A stretch of 64,000 nucleotides of DNA, taken from positions 186,001 to 250,000 of the forward strand of contig NZ_SFCC01000013.1 in NCBI RefSeq assembly GCF_004214935.1, given 5' to 3'. The translations under genes were made by a program, and so were the position numbers. Under the pieces are notes generated by a model. It was not told where the DNA came from. It searched no databases and saw nothing but the letters and a program-made list of their open reading frames with translations. Below, piece by piece: positions 8,135 to 16,462 of this stretch (position 1 is its first letter; every line of letters begins with the position of its first letter). The stretch comes from Amycolatopsis suaedae. Its GTDB lineage: Bacteria > Actinomycetota > Actinomycetes > Mycobacteriales > Pseudonocardiaceae.

Positions 8135-8962
8135 TCAGGGCCGGAACTCCGCGGCGTGCTCGCTCGCCCACTGGGCGAAGGTCCGGGGCGGGCGGCCGGT
8201 GACCTCCCGCACGGTCGGCGTCACGGCCGCGCCTTCCGCGGGCGGGTCGAGGGCGAGCTGGATGCCGAACTCGACGTAGTCCGGCGGCCAGCCCATGGCC
8301 GCCAGCCGGGCCCGTTCCTGGTCCTCGGTCAGCGGCTCGAACCGGATCGGCCGGCCGGCGGCCTCGGCCAGGATCGCCACCCGCTGCCGCGGCGAGAGCG
8401 GCTCCGGCCCGGTGATCGGGTACTCGCTGCCGCCCGCGGTGGCCAGGCCGCCGGTGGTGAGCACGGCCACCGCGACCGCGGCGATGTCGGCCTCGTGCAC
8501 CACCGAACCGGGCTTGTCGCCGAAGACCCGCACCACACCCTCGGTCCGGGCGGATTCCGCCCACTCCAGGGCGTTGGCCATGAACTCCACCGGCTGCAGG
8601 TGCGCCCACGGCAGCGTGCTGTCCGCGAGCGCGGCCTCCACCCCGCCCCGGTCGAACCCGGACAGCACGCTCACCCGCCGCACCCCGGCGCGGGTGGCCA
8701 GCTCCACCAGCCGCGGTCCGGTCGCCAGCGGCTCGCCGTCGTCGCCGCCGAAGGTGATCAGGTGCAGCCCGGTGACGCCGTCCAGTGCCGGTGCGACGCT
8801 GTCCGGCTCGGTGAGGTCGCCGCGGGCGACCTCGACCCCCTCGGGCAACCGTGCCTTCGCCGGGTCGCGGGTCAGCGCGCGCACCGGGTGTCCCGCGGCG
8901 GCGAGCTGGGCCACCACCTGGCGGCCGACGGTTCCGGTGGCTCCGGTGACGAGAACGGTCAT
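8135..8962 (-). CDS. NmrA-like NAD(P)-binding oxidoreductase
   Basis: 275 residues. The N-terminus VLVTGATGTVGRQVV carries the GxxGxxG dinucleotide motif of the atypical short-chain dehydrogenase/NmrA family, followed by VRALTRD, where Arg suggests NADP preference. The catalytic Tyr-x3-Lys of classical SDRs is not evident, as is usual for NmrA-like redox sensors and azoreductase-like members. The stop codon abuts the stop of the convergent AAA+ gene. It may act as a redox-linked regulator or quinone reductase. Confidence 0.75.
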   Translation of the reverse strand: MTVLVTGATGTVGRQVVAQLAAAGHPVRALTRDPAKARLPEGVEVARGDLTEPDSVAPALDGVTGLHLITFGGDDGEPLATGPRLVELATRAGVRRVSVLSGFDRGGVEAALADSTLPWAHLQPVEFMANALEWAESARTEGVVRVFGDKPGSVVHEADIAAVAVAVLTTGGLATAGGSEYPITGPEPLSPRQRVAILAEAAGRPIRFEPLTEDQERARLAAMGWPPDYVEFGIQLALDPPAEGAAVTPTVREVTGRPPRTFAQWASEHAAEFRP

Positions 8963-8973
8963 GCGCTGATCTC

Positions 8974-9005
8974 CCTCAGGTTCGGTGTCGTTGTCACCCC
9001 TGAGG
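8974..9005. promoter_or_regulatory. Inverted repeat upstream of the NmrA-like gene
   Basis: CCTCAGG at 8974-8980 and its complement CCTGAGG at 8999-9005 flank 18 nt directly upstream of the ATG at 8962. This is a possible operator. The arms are short, so chance occurrence cannot be excluded. Confidence 0.3.
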
Positions 9006-9018
9006 CGCCAGATCGGTT

Positions 9019-9819
9019 CTAGCGGCCGCCAGATTCACGCAGGAGGCCGGTGAGCGCGTCCCGCAGGCCGGGGCAGACGGCGATGGTCGCCGCGGAGTCG
9101 GTGGTGTGGTCGGTGCCGTCGAGGTCGGCCACCACGCCGCCGGCCTCGCGCACCAGCAGGACGCCAGCCGCGGTGTCCCACGGCAGGTTGGCCAGGATGA
9201 CCGTCGCGTCCAGCCTGCCGTGCGCGACCCAGGCCAGGTCGATGGCGGCGCTGCCGAGCATCCGCACGCGGTGCGCCCGCGCGCCCAGCCGGGCCAGCAG
9301 TTCCAGCCGCAGCCGGTTCTTCGGCTCCGCACCCTCGCCGACGGCGAAGTCGCCCAGCGAGACCGCGGCGTCGGGCAGCGCCGCGGTGCCGGCCACGCGG
9401 ATGGGCTCGTCATCGCAGAAGGCGCCGCCGCCGGCCGTGGCGGTGTAGCCGGTGCCGAGGAACGGCATGTCGATGGCGGCCAGCACGGCCCGCCGGCCGG
9501 CGACCAGGCCCAGCGACACCGCGCAGAGCGGGCTGCCGCGGGCCAGGTTGGCGGTGCCGTCCACCGGGTCGAGCACCCACCACAGGGTGTCGTCGCCGGG
9601 ACCGCTCCGGCCGTGTTCCTCGCCGAGCAGGCCGATACCGGGCGTCTCGCGGGCGAGGAAGCCGCGCACGGCGTCCTCGACGGCGAGGTCGACGTCGGTC
9701 ACCAGGTCGCGGTCGCCCTTGGCGGTGACCGACCGGGGCGCGCGCTCGGCCACGATCCGGGTGCCGAGCGCGACGGCCGCGCGAGCCACCGGGAGCAGCC
9801 CGGCCCAGTCGCCGGTCAC
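9019..9819 (-). CDS. Inositol-monophosphatase-family phosphatase
   Basis: 266 residues with the metal-binding motifs of the IMPase/FBPase/PAP-phosphatase superfamily: TDVDLAVE, GEEHG, WVLDPVDGTAN and, near the C-terminus, LPWDTAAGVLLVREAGG. These enzymes are Mg-dependent, Li-sensitive phosphomonoesterases. Candidate substrates include inositol phosphate, histidinol phosphate and nucleotide-type phosphates. The GTG start overlaps the stop of the GTP cyclohydrolase II paralogue by 4 nt, which suggests it dephosphorylates an intermediate of that pathway, for example a ribosyl-phosphate pyrimidine. That substrate is an inference from coupling. Confidence 0.85.
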   Translation of the reverse strand: MTGDWAGLLPVARAAVALGTRIVAERAPRSVTAKGDRDLVTDVDLAVEDAVRGFLARETPGIGLLGEEHGRSGPGDDTLWWVLDPVDGTANLARGSPLCAVSLGLVAGRRAVLAAIDMPFLGTGYTATAGGGAFCDDEPIRVAGTAALPDAAVSLGDFAVGEGAEPKNRLRLELLARLGARAHRVRMLGSAAIDLAWVAHGRLDATVILANLPWDTAAGVLLVREAGGVVADLDGTDHTTDSAATIAVCPGLRDALTGLLRESGGR

Positions 9820-10469
9820 GTCTCCGCCGCGGGCGAGTGCCCGCGGCCGAACAGGTCGACCTGGGGCAGGTCGTGGCCGAGACGGTCGCGTTTGGCGGAC
9901 AGGTAACGGATGTTGTGGTCGTTGGGGGGCGCGAGCAGCGGGACCTTCTCGGTCACCTGGATGCCGTGCGACTCCAGCGCCGCGACCTTGTCCGGGTTGT
10001 TCGACAGCAGCCGCACCGACCGCACGCCGAGGTGGCGCAGGACGCGGACCGCGGGCGTGTAGTCCCGCACGTCGACGGGCAGGCCGAGCGAGGTCGCCGA
10101 GTCGAGGGTGTCCAGGCCGGCCTCGTCCTGCAGGACGTGTGTGCGGACCTTGGCGACCAGGCCGATCCCGCGGCCCTCGTGGCCACGCAGGTACACCAGG
10201 ATCCCGCCGCCCTCACGGACGATCGTGTCCAGCGCGGCGTCGAGCTGTTCGCCGCATTCGCAGCGCAGGGCGCCGAAGATGTCGCCGGTCATGCACTCGG
10301 AGTGCACACGCACGAGCACGTCGTCCCGGAGCCCCTGGCCGAAGACGAGCGCCATGTGCTCGTGCCCGCCCGCGCGGAACGCCACCGCCCGGAAGGTGCC
10401 CCTGCGGGTGACCAGCGCGGACTCGGCAACATCGGCCTCGCTCAGTGTGTCGTCGGTGTGCTCACGCAT
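9816..10469 (-). CDS. GTP cyclohydrolase II paralogue, probable FAPy-forming type
   Basis: 217 residues, GCH II family without a DHBP synthase domain. The zinc ligands Cys59, Cys70 and Cys72 (HSEC...RCEC) and the HEGRGIGL motif (about 97-104) are intact. Against the E. coli RibA motif R-A-Y-A-L-Q-D, this protein has R-T-H-V-L-Q-D, placing His111 at the position of catalytic Tyr105. In Streptomyces coelicolor a paralogue (SCO6655) with Met there releases the formylated pyrimidine FAPy instead of the riboflavin precursor. ATG at 10469 has the Shine-Dalgarno GAGGGGA. It is coupled to the IMPase gene and divergent from the PTPS gene. Confidence 0.88.
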   Translation of the reverse strand: MREHTDDTLSEADVAESALVTRRGTFRAVAFRAGGHEHMALVFGQGLRDDVLVRVHSECMTGDIFGALRCECGEQLDAALDTIVREGGGILVYLRGHEGRGIGLVAKVRTHVLQDEAGLDTLDSATSLGLPVDVRDYTPAVRVLRHLGVRSVRLLSNNPDKVAALESHGIQVTEKVPLLAPPNDHNIRYLSAKRDRLGHDLPQVDLFGRGHSPAAET

Positions 10470-10542
10470 CCGGTCCCCTCGCTGCCAACACGGCCGGGCG
10501 TGATTACGCTCGGCCGGACGCACACCGTAGCCCGCTCCTCCC

Positions 10543-10953
10543 GTGGAGGTCACCCTGTTCAGCATCACCGTTCGCGATCACATGATGATCGCCCACAGCT
10601 TCCGCGGGGAGGTCTTCGGACCGGCGCAGCGTCTGCATGGAGCCACGTACGTGGTGGACGCGCGGTTCACCCGGACCGAGCTGGACGCCGACAACATCGT
10701 GGTCGACATCGGGCTGGCCACCACCCAGCTGGGCGAGGTGCTGGCCGGCCTGAACTACCGCAACCTCGACGAGGATCCCGCGTTCGCCGGGGTGAACACG
10801 TCCACCGAGTTCCTCGCCAAGGTGGTGGCCGATCGCCTCGCCGACCGGATCGCCGCGGGCGAGCTGGGTGAGGCTGCCCGCGGGCTCGCCGCCGTGGAGG
10901 TCACCCTGCGCGAGTCCCATGTCGCCTGGGCCAGTTACGAACGCCGCCTCTGA
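10543..10953 (+). CDS. 6-pyruvoyl-tetrahydropterin synthase-family protein
   Basis: About 136 residues with the T-fold pattern of PTPS/QueD: HMMIAHSF near the N-terminus, RLHGATYVVDARF, and a C-terminal VEVTLRESHVAWASY that holds the Glu and His of the active site. The usual second zinc motif H-G-H is H-G-A here, so one of three zinc His ligands is missing. This seems to be a feature of an actinobacterial subfamily. The start is GTG 10543, or CTG 10555 preceded by GGAGG. It heads an operon with glycosyltransferase, methyltransferase and membrane protein. It is likely to act on a pterin or pyrimidine derived from GTP. Confidence 0.82.
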   Translation: MEVTLFSITVRDHMMIAHSFRGEVFGPAQRLHGATYVVDARFTRTELDADNIVVDIGLATTQLGEVLAGLNYRNLDEDPAFAGVNTSTEFLAKVVADRLADRIAAGELGEAARGLAAVEVTLRESHVAWASYERRL

Positions 10954-10960
10954 CCGCCGG

Positions 10961-11989
10961 GTGCACTTCGTCCTTCCCGGTGACGTCGACGATCCGGCGG
11001 CGGCCAGCGGTGGCAACGTCTACGACCGCCGGATCAGCGCCGGACTGGCCGCGCTCGGCGCCGACGTGCGTGAGCACGCCGTGCCGGGGTCCTGGCCGCG
11101 GCCGGACGCCCGTGCCCGCGCGCGGCTGGCGGAGTCGCTGGCCGGTATTCCCGACGGCGCGGTGGTGCTGCTCGACGGACTGGTCGCGGGTGGTGTGCCG
11201 GACGTGGTCGTCCCGCACGCCGGGCGCCTGCGGCTGGCCGTGCTCGTGCACCTGCCGCTGGCCGAGGAGACCGGGCTGGATCCGGCGACGGCGGCGGAGC
11301 TGGACGCGGCCGAGCGGGCCTGCCTGCGGGCGGCGGCCGCGGTGGTGGCCACCGGTCCCGCCGCGGCGGGCCGGCTGGCGCGGCGGCACCGGCTGAGCCG
11401 GGTGCACACCGTCGTGCCCGGGACCGATCCGGCGCCGCTCGCGCCGGGCACCGACGGGGTGTCCGGGTTGCTGTGCGTGGCGTCGGTGACGCCCCGCAAG
11501 GGCCACGACGTGCTGGTGGCGGCGCTCGCGGAGGTCGCCGGCCTGCCGTGGACGTGTACCTGTGCCGGCCCGCCCCGCGATGCCGGGCAGGCCGCGCGGG
11601 TGGCGGCGCTCGCCCGGCGGGCGGGCATCGGTGACCGGGTGCTGTTTCCCGGGCCGCTCACCGGCGTCCCGCTGGAGCGCGCCTACGCCGCCGCCGACCT
11701 GTTCGTGCTGGCGTCGCGGGCGGAGACCTACGGCATGGTGGTGACCGAGGCGCTGGCCAGGGGAATCCCGGTCGTCGCCAGCGGGGTCGCGGACGCGCTG
11801 GGCGAGGCCGGGCTGCTGGTCCCGCCCGGCGACGCGGCGGCGCTGGCGGCGGCGCTGCGCCGCTGGTTCACCGACGAACCGTGGCGCAAACGGTTGCGGT
11901 CGGCGGCCCGCGAGCGGCGTTCCCGGCTGCCCGGCTGGGACGTGTCCGCCGGGAACCTGGCGGCGATCCTGGTTAGCCTGCGCGCATGA
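10961..11989 (+). CDS. GT4-type glycosyltransferase
   Basis: 342 residues, GT-B fold. The N-terminal half has an ASGGNVYDRR loop near residue 25. The C-terminal half has VASVTPRKGHDVL and the EX7E-like signature AETYGMVVTEALARGIPVVAS, which binds the nucleotide-sugar donor. GTG at 10961 lies 8 nt after the PTPS stop. The last 4 nt overlap the methyltransferase start (ATGA). The acceptor is unknown. Its position in the cluster suggests it glycosylates a GTP-derived product or a linked lipid. Confidence 0.85.
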   Translation: MHFVLPGDVDDPAAASGGNVYDRRISAGLAALGADVREHAVPGSWPRPDARARARLAESLAGIPDGAVVLLDGLVAGGVPDVVVPHAGRLRLAVLVHLPLAEETGLDPATAAELDAAERACLRAAAAVVATGPAAAGRLARRHRLSRVHTVVPGTDPAPLAPGTDGVSGLLCVASVTPRKGHDVLVAALAEVAGLPWTCTCAGPPRDAGQAARVAALARRAGIGDRVLFPGPLTGVPLERAYAAADLFVLASRAETYGMVVTEALARGIPVVASGVADALGEAGLLVPPGDAAALAAALRRWFTDEPWRKRLRSAARERRSRLPGWDVSAGNLAAILVSLRA

Positions 11990-12780
11990 GTGGCTTCTCG
12001 CCGGACTGGCTCGCCCTGCGCGAGCCCGCCGACGCGGCCGCCAGGGCCGACGACCTGGCCGGCCTGCTCCGGGACAACGTCGGTGAACCGGATCGGGCCG
12101 TGATCCGTGATCTGGGGTGTGGCACGGGATCGATGGGACGCTGGCTGCGCGAGCGCTGGCCGGGCGCGCGGCACTGGATTCTGCAGGACCGGGACCCCGG
12201 CCTGCTGGCACTGGCCGGTGCGAGCATGACCGGGCAGGGGGTGACCGTCGAGACGCGGCTGGGTGACCTCACCGGGCTGCGCCCCGCCGACCTCGAGGGG
12301 ACGTCGGCGGTGACCGCGTCGGCACTGCTGGACTTGCTCACCACGAGCGAGGTGGAGGCACTGGCCGCGACCTGCGTGGCAGCCGGGGTGCCCGCGTTGT
12401 TCACGCTGTCGGTGACCGGCCGGGTCGACCTCGACCCCGCCGATCCGCTCGACGCGGAGTTCGAGGCGGCGTTCAACGCACACCAGCGGCGGGAGACCGG
12501 CGGCAGGCACCTGCTCGGGCCGGACGCGGTCGAGGCCGCCACCGTGGCGTTCCGCCGCCGCGGGGCCGAGGTGGTGACCAGGCCCAGTCCCTGGCGGCTC
12601 GGGCCCGATCAGGCCGCGCTGACCGCCGAGTGGCTGCGTGGCTGGGTGGGCGCGGCCTGTGAGCAGGAACCGGCGCTGGCCGAGGCGGGTGAGCGGTATC
12701 TGCGCGGGCGCCTGGCCGCCGGTGTCCGGGTGACGGTCGGCCACGCCGACCTGCTCGCGCTGCCGGGTGCGGCGGCATGA
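11986..12780 (+). CDS. Class I SAM-dependent methyltransferase
   Basis: 264 residues with SAM motif I as VIRDLGCGTGSMGRWL (about residues 39-53), an acidic motif II LQDRDPGLL, then ASALLDLLT as the post-motif region. ATG at 11986 overlaps the glycosyltransferase stop, and the gene ends in a 4-nt overlap with the membrane protein gene. The methyl acceptor is unknown. Four genes in a row with overlaps argue for a single pathway or complex. Confidence 0.8.
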   Translation: MSGFSPDWLALREPADAAARADDLAGLLRDNVGEPDRAVIRDLGCGTGSMGRWLRERWPGARHWILQDRDPGLLALAGASMTGQGVTVETRLGDLTGLRPADLEGTSAVTASALLDLLTTSEVEALAATCVAAGVPALFTLSVTGRVDLDPADPLDAEFEAAFNAHQRRETGGRHLLGPDAVEAATVAFRRRGAEVVTRPSPWRLGPDQAALTAEWLRGWVGAACEQEPALAEAGERYLRGRLAAGVRVTVGHADLLALPGAAA

Positions 12781-13739
12781 CGCGGCGGATCTGGCGGTGG
12801 GTACGGCCGTTGCTGGCAGTGGGAATCCTGGCCGCACTGGTGTGGCGGCTGGGCACCGACGCCGTCGCCGACGGGCTGGCCGCGGTGGACGTCCGGTCGG
12901 TGACCGCCGCGGTCGGCATCGGGCTGGTGACGACGGTGGCCAGCGCCTGGCGCTGGCGTGTGGTTGCGCGGGGGCTTGGGTTGTCGCTTCCACTGTGGAC
13001 AGCCGTCGCGGACTACTACCGGGGCCTGCTGCTCAACGCGGTGCTGCCGGCCGGGGTGCTCGGCGACGTGCACCGTGCCGTCGACCACGGGCGGCGCTGC
13101 GGCGACCTCGGCCGCGGGGTGCGGGCGGTGGTGTTCGAACGGTTCGCCGGGCAGGCGGTCCTGGTGGCCGCGGCGGTGGCCGTGCTGGTCGCGCGGCCGC
13201 TGCCCGGGGTGGCCGTGGACGGCACCGTGGCGGCGATGGTGGTCACGGCGATGGTGGCCGGGTGCGGGCTGGCCGCGGTGGCGTCGGCCCGGGTACGCCG
13301 GGTGGCGCGGACGACCTGGGCCGACGCCCGGGCGGGGCTGCTGTCGGCGTACGCGCTGCCCAGGGTGACCCTGGCGTCGGCCGCCGTGCTGGCCGGGCAC
13401 CTGGCGTTGTTCGTCGTGGCCGCACGGGCTGCGGGGGTGGCCGCGCCGGTGGGGCACCTGGTGGCACTGGCCCTGCCCGCGTTGCTGGTGATGGCGGTGC
13501 CGGTCAGTATCGGCGGCTGGGGGCCGCGGGAGGCGTTTCTCGCCGTGGCGTTCGGCGCGACCGGACTGGGCGCCGGGCAGGGACTGACGACGGCGGTGGT
13601 GTACGGCGTTCTGGCGCTGGCGGCCGCGGCGCCGGGGGTGCTGGTGCTATCCCGGCGTCCCCAGCACGGTGAGGTACTCGCCGAACGCGTCGGTCAGCGC
13701 AGCCAGCAGCGCCTCGCCCTTGCCGGCCGTGGCGCGTGA
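12777..13739 (+). CDS. Lysylphosphatidylglycerol-synthase-TM/UPF0104-family membrane protein
   Basis: 320 residues with about seven to eight hydrophobic segments starting at residue 10. It contains the family features NAVLPAGVLGDVHRA (about residues 83-97), a VVFERFAGQ segment, and SIGGWGPREAF near residue 240. There is no cytosolic aminoacyltransferase domain, so it is the stand-alone flippase-like part. The final 93 nt run antisense through the end of the convergent creatininase gene. Here it probably transports or flips the lipid-linked or glycosylated product of the operon. Confidence 0.8.
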   Translation: MTRRIWRWVRPLLAVGILAALVWRLGTDAVADGLAAVDVRSVTAAVGIGLVTTVASAWRWRVVARGLGLSLPLWTAVADYYRGLLLNAVLPAGVLGDVHRAVDHGRRCGDLGRGVRAVVFERFAGQAVLVAAAVAVLVARPLPGVAVDGTVAAMVVTAMVAGCGLAAVASARVRRVARTTWADARAGLLSAYALPRVTLASAAVLAGHLALFVVAARAAGVAAPVGHLVALALPALLVMAVPVSIGGWGPREAFLAVAFGATGLGAGQGLTTAVVYGVLALAAAAPGVLVLSRRPQHGEVLAERVGQRSQQRLALAGRGA

Positions 13740-14342
13740 GGGCAGGCCGACGACACCGGACTCGGTGTAGGGCCGCAGGCCGAGGGTGAGCAGGTGCGGC
13801 CGGTCGTCGGCGAGGTGGTCGGACGTCTCGGCGCCGGGGCGGACCAGCTCGGGATGGGCGTGCAGCAGGATCGAGGTCTCCAGTTCACCGGCGTGCATGT
13901 CGCTGTCGGCGGGGGTCTCGATCCCCGCGGCCGCCCGTGCCCGCTCCCAGTCCGCCTGGCCGGGGAACAGGGCCATCCCTTCGGATTCCTGCACCACGTT
14001 GGCCAGGACGTAGTTGCCGCCGTGGCCGTTGACCAGCACCAGGTTCGGCACGCCGGAGCGGCGCAGCGAGCCCGCGACGTCCCGCACGACGGCGTAGAGC
14101 GTGGCCGCCGAGATGCTGACCGTGCCAGGCCAGGCGGCGTGCTCGTGTGAGCAGGAGATGGTCACCGGCGGCAGCAGCCGGACCGGATGTGCCCGCGCGA
14201 TCCGCGCGGCGATGGCGCAGGCGATCGCGGTGTCGGTGGCCAGCGGCAGGTACGGCCCGTGCTGCTCGAAGCTGCCGACCGGCAGGACGGCCACGGTCGC
14301 GCCGCGGTCGCGCACGTCGGTGGTGGTGTCACCGGGAAGCAT
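13647..14342 (-). CDS. Creatininase-family amidohydrolase (MftE/ArfB-like)
   Basis: About 231 residues with the metal-site motifs of the family: GSFEQHGPYLPLATD (Glu, His, Asp), HEHAAWPGTVS, NGHGGN and DMHAGELETS. Members include creatininase, MftE and the archaeal ArfB, which removes formate from FAPy. No mycofactocin genes are nearby. Because the cluster carries a GCH II with an altered switch residue, FAPy deformylase is the best working function; this is inference. ATG 14342 (or GTG 14351) overlaps the end of the upstream dehydrogenase gene, so it is coupled to it. Confidence 0.85.
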   Translation of the reverse strand: MLPGDTTTDVRDRGATVAVLPVGSFEQHGPYLPLATDTAIACAIAARIARAHPVRLLPPVTISCSHEHAAWPGTVSISAATLYAVVRDVAGSLRRSGVPNLVLVNGHGGNYVLANVVQESEGMALFPGQADWERARAAAGIETPADSDMHAGELETSILLHAHPELVRPGAETSDHLADDRPHLLTLGLRPYTESGVVGLPSRATAGKGEALLAALTDAFGEYLTVLGTPG

Positions 14343-15312
14343 GCGCCGCACCGTAGTCGACCAGATGGCACAGCTGCGCCGACGGCCCGGCGGCCAGCCG
14401 GGACAGGACCGCGGGCAGCTCCTCGAACGGGCTCCGCCCGGTGATCAGCACGTCGAACACCGGGTCGGCGAGCAGGTCCAGCGCCAGCGCCATCCGCTCG
14501 GCGAACGTGCGCCGCGGGTGCGCGACCGTCCCCACCTGGCTGCTGCGCAGGACGAGCCGGCGGGAGTGGAAGTACTCCCCCAGCGGCACGCCGACCCGCC
14601 GGTCGCCGAACCAGCTCAGCTCGACCACCGGGCACCCCGGGGCCGCCAGTTCCAGCGCACGGGCCAGCCCGGCCTCGGTCGCGCTGGCGTGCACGACCAG
14701 GTCGCGGCCGCCGTCGGCCCGCTCGGGCGAGGCGAAACCGACGCCGAGGGCCTCTGCCACCTCGGCCCGGGCCGGGTCGGTGTCGACCAGCTGGACCCGG
14801 ACGCCCGGGATCCTGCCCAGCACGGCCGCAACACAGCAGCCGACCATGCCACCGCCGACCACGGCGATCCGGTCCCCCACCAGCGGCGCGGCGTCCCACA
14901 CGACGTTGACCGCGGTCTCGACCGTTCCGGCCAGCACCGCCCGGGAGGCGGGCACAGTGCCGGGGACCGGGGTGACCGCCGCCGCGGGCACGACGTAGCG
15001 GGTCTGGTGCGGGTACAGGCAGAACACCGTGCGGCCGAGCAGTTCGGGCGGGCCGGTCTCGACGACTCCCACGTTGAGGTAGCCGTACTTGACCGGGAAC
15101 GGGAAGTCACCGTCCTGGAACGGAGCCCGCATCAGCTCGTGCTGGCGGGCAGGCACCCCGCCGCGCAGCACCAGCGTCTCGGTGCCCCGGCTGACGCCGG
15201 ACCACAGCGTGCGGACCTCGACCTCGCCCGGCCCCGGCTCGGCGACTGTGACCCAGCCGACCGCACTTTCTCCGGGAGCGTTGAACCACAACGCCCGTGC
15301 CTCACGTGTCAT
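14329..15312 (-). CDS. MDR-family (zinc-type) alcohol dehydrogenase
   Basis: 327 residues. The N-terminal GroES-like part holds GVSRGTETLVLRG and KYGYLNVGVV. The Rossmann domain starts with RIAVVGGGMVGCCVAAVL. The usual catalytic-zinc Cys/GHE signature of classic ADH is not obvious, as in other members of this subfamily found beside PTPS genes in actinomycetes. ATG at 15312 is chosen because the long upstream frame is a shadow of the divergent phosphatidyltransferase gene. It should oxidise or reduce a pathway intermediate with NAD(P). Confidence 0.8.
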   Translation of the reverse strand: MTREARALWFNAPGESAVGWVTVAEPGPGEVEVRTLWSGVSRGTETLVLRGGVPARQHELMRAPFQDGDFPFPVKYGYLNVGVVETGPPELLGRTVFCLYPHQTRYVVPAAAVTPVPGTVPASRAVLAGTVETAVNVVWDAAPLVGDRIAVVGGGMVGCCVAAVLGRIPGVRVQLVDTDPARAEVAEALGVGFASPERADGGRDLVVHASATEAGLARALELAAPGCPVVELSWFGDRRVGVPLGEYFHSRRLVLRSSQVGTVAHPRRTFAERMALALDLLADPVFDVLITGRSPFEELPAVLSRLAAGPSAQLCHLVDYGAAHASR

Positions 15313-15348
15313 ACAGCGAGCCTCCACCGAGCCGTCGCGAGGAGCAGC

Positions 15349-16086
15349 ATGAGCACACTTCAGCACACCGTCCGCGGTGCGGCACCGCCCGGACCGGACG
15401 CGGCCGCCTGGGCACCGTGGCTCACGGTCCAGGTCCTGCTGCTGGCCGCGCTGGCCACGACCACGGGCCTCGGCCCGTGGGGCTGGCTCACCGGCGTCGC
15501 CGTCGGCGCCACCGCGTGCGTCCTGCTCCACCGCGCGATGCGGCACGCGGGAAGGCTCGCGCTCGGCCCGGCCGACCACGTCACCCTGGCCCGCACGACC
15601 CTGGCCGGCGGGGTGACCGCCCTGGTCGCCGACCCGGGTGGGCCCCCGGCCGCGCTGCTCGCCACGCTGGCCGCCGTGGCGCTGGCCCTCGACTTCGTCG
15701 ACGGCCGGGTCGCCCGCCGCACCGGAACCAGTTCGGCGCTGGGCGCCCGCTTCGACATGGAAGTCGACGCGTTCCTGATCCTCGTGCTCAGCGTGCACGT
15801 GGCGGCCACGCTGGGCCCGTGGGTGCTGGCCGTCGGCGCCCTGCGGTACCTGTTCGTGGCGGCGGCCTGGGTGTGGCCGTGGCTGTCCGCGCCGCTGCCG
15901 CCGAGCCTGGCCCGCAAGGCGGTCGCCGCCGCGCAGGGGATCGTGCTCGTGGCCGCCGCGTCCGGCGCCGTCCCGTTGCCCGCCGTCGCGGTCGGCCTGG
16001 CGCTGGCGGCGCTGCTCTGGTCGTTCGGCCGCGACGTCGTGTGGCTGTACCGTCAGCCGACATCAGAAAGGTGCTGCCATGTCTGA
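15349..16086 (+). CDS. CDP-alcohol phosphatidyltransferase
   Basis: 245 residues, about six membrane segments. The full family signature D-G-x2-A-R-x8-G-x3-D-x3-D is present as DGRVARRTGTSSALGARFD followed by MEVD (about residues 120-142), with all catalytic Asp conserved. ATG at 15349 has GAGGAG upstream. It transfers a phospho-alcohol from a CDP-linked donor to an acceptor alcohol in the membrane. It starts an operon with a DoxX-like protein and a sulfatase-fold membrane enzyme, and it is divergent from the MDR dehydrogenase of the GCH II cluster. The acceptor is unknown. Confidence 0.88.
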   Translation: MSTLQHTVRGAAPPGPDAAAWAPWLTVQVLLLAALATTTGLGPWGWLTGVAVGATACVLLHRAMRHAGRLALGPADHVTLARTTLAGGVTALVADPGGPPAALLATLAAVALALDFVDGRVARRTGTSSALGARFDMEVDAFLILVLSVHVAATLGPWVLAVGALRYLFVAAAWVWPWLSAPLPPSLARKAVAAAQGIVLVAAASGAVPLPAVAVGLALAALLWSFGRDVVWLYRQPTSERCCHV

Positions 16087-16462
16087 CCGGACCAGTCCGC
16101 TCCGTCTCACCGGCGAGATCGTGTTGTGGGTGGTGCAGGTGGCGCTGGCCGCCTACTTCGTCTACAGCGGTTTCCTCCTCTTCGGTGACGGTGTGGTGCG
16201 CAAGTTCGACGAGATCGGCCTGGGCCAGTGGCTGCGCTACACCACCGGCGTGCTGGAGATCGCCGGCGCGATCGGCCTGCTGATCCCGCGCCTGTGCGGG
16301 CTGGCGGCACTCGGGCTGACCGGCGTCATGGTCGGCGCGGTCGGCACCGAACTGTTCCTGCTCGCCAACGGTGACGCGCTGTTGCCCGCGCTCCTCGGCG
16401 TGGTCGCGGCCCTGATCGCGTGGCTGCGCCGGGACACGATCCGCGCGCTCGTCCGGCGGTGA
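16079..16462 (+). CDS. DoxX-like small membrane protein
   Basis: 127 residues with four predicted membrane segments and the DoxX-like pattern: YFVYSGFLLFGDG, then LRYTTGVLEIAGAIGLLIP in the second helix pair. It overlaps the end of the phosphatidyltransferase gene by 8 nt, and its stop overlaps the next GTG, so it is a tight operon member. DoxX-like proteins are quinone-linked or redox-support membrane proteins of poorly defined role. Confidence 0.75.
   Translation: MSDRTSPLRLTGEIVLWVVQVALAAYFVYSGFLLFGDGVVRKFDEIGLGQWLRYTTGVLEIAGAIGLLIPRLCGLAALGLTGVMVGAVGTELFLLANGDALLPALLGVVAALIAWLRRDTIRALVRR

Noticed and set aside
9816..10469. Riboflavin biosynthesis RibA
   Set aside because: No other rib genes are near, no DHBP synthase domain is present, and the catalytic Tyr position holds His; a paralogue is more likely.
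13647..14351. Mycofactocin creatininase (MftE)
   Set aside because: The family is right, but no mftA, mftB, mftC, mftD or mftF gene is nearby; the GCH II context suggests an ArfB-like role instead.
14101..15348. Upstream extension of the CDP-alcohol phosphatidyltransferase frame
   Set aside because: It is the antisense shadow of the creatininase and MDR genes; ATG 15349 with GAGGAG gives the proper start.
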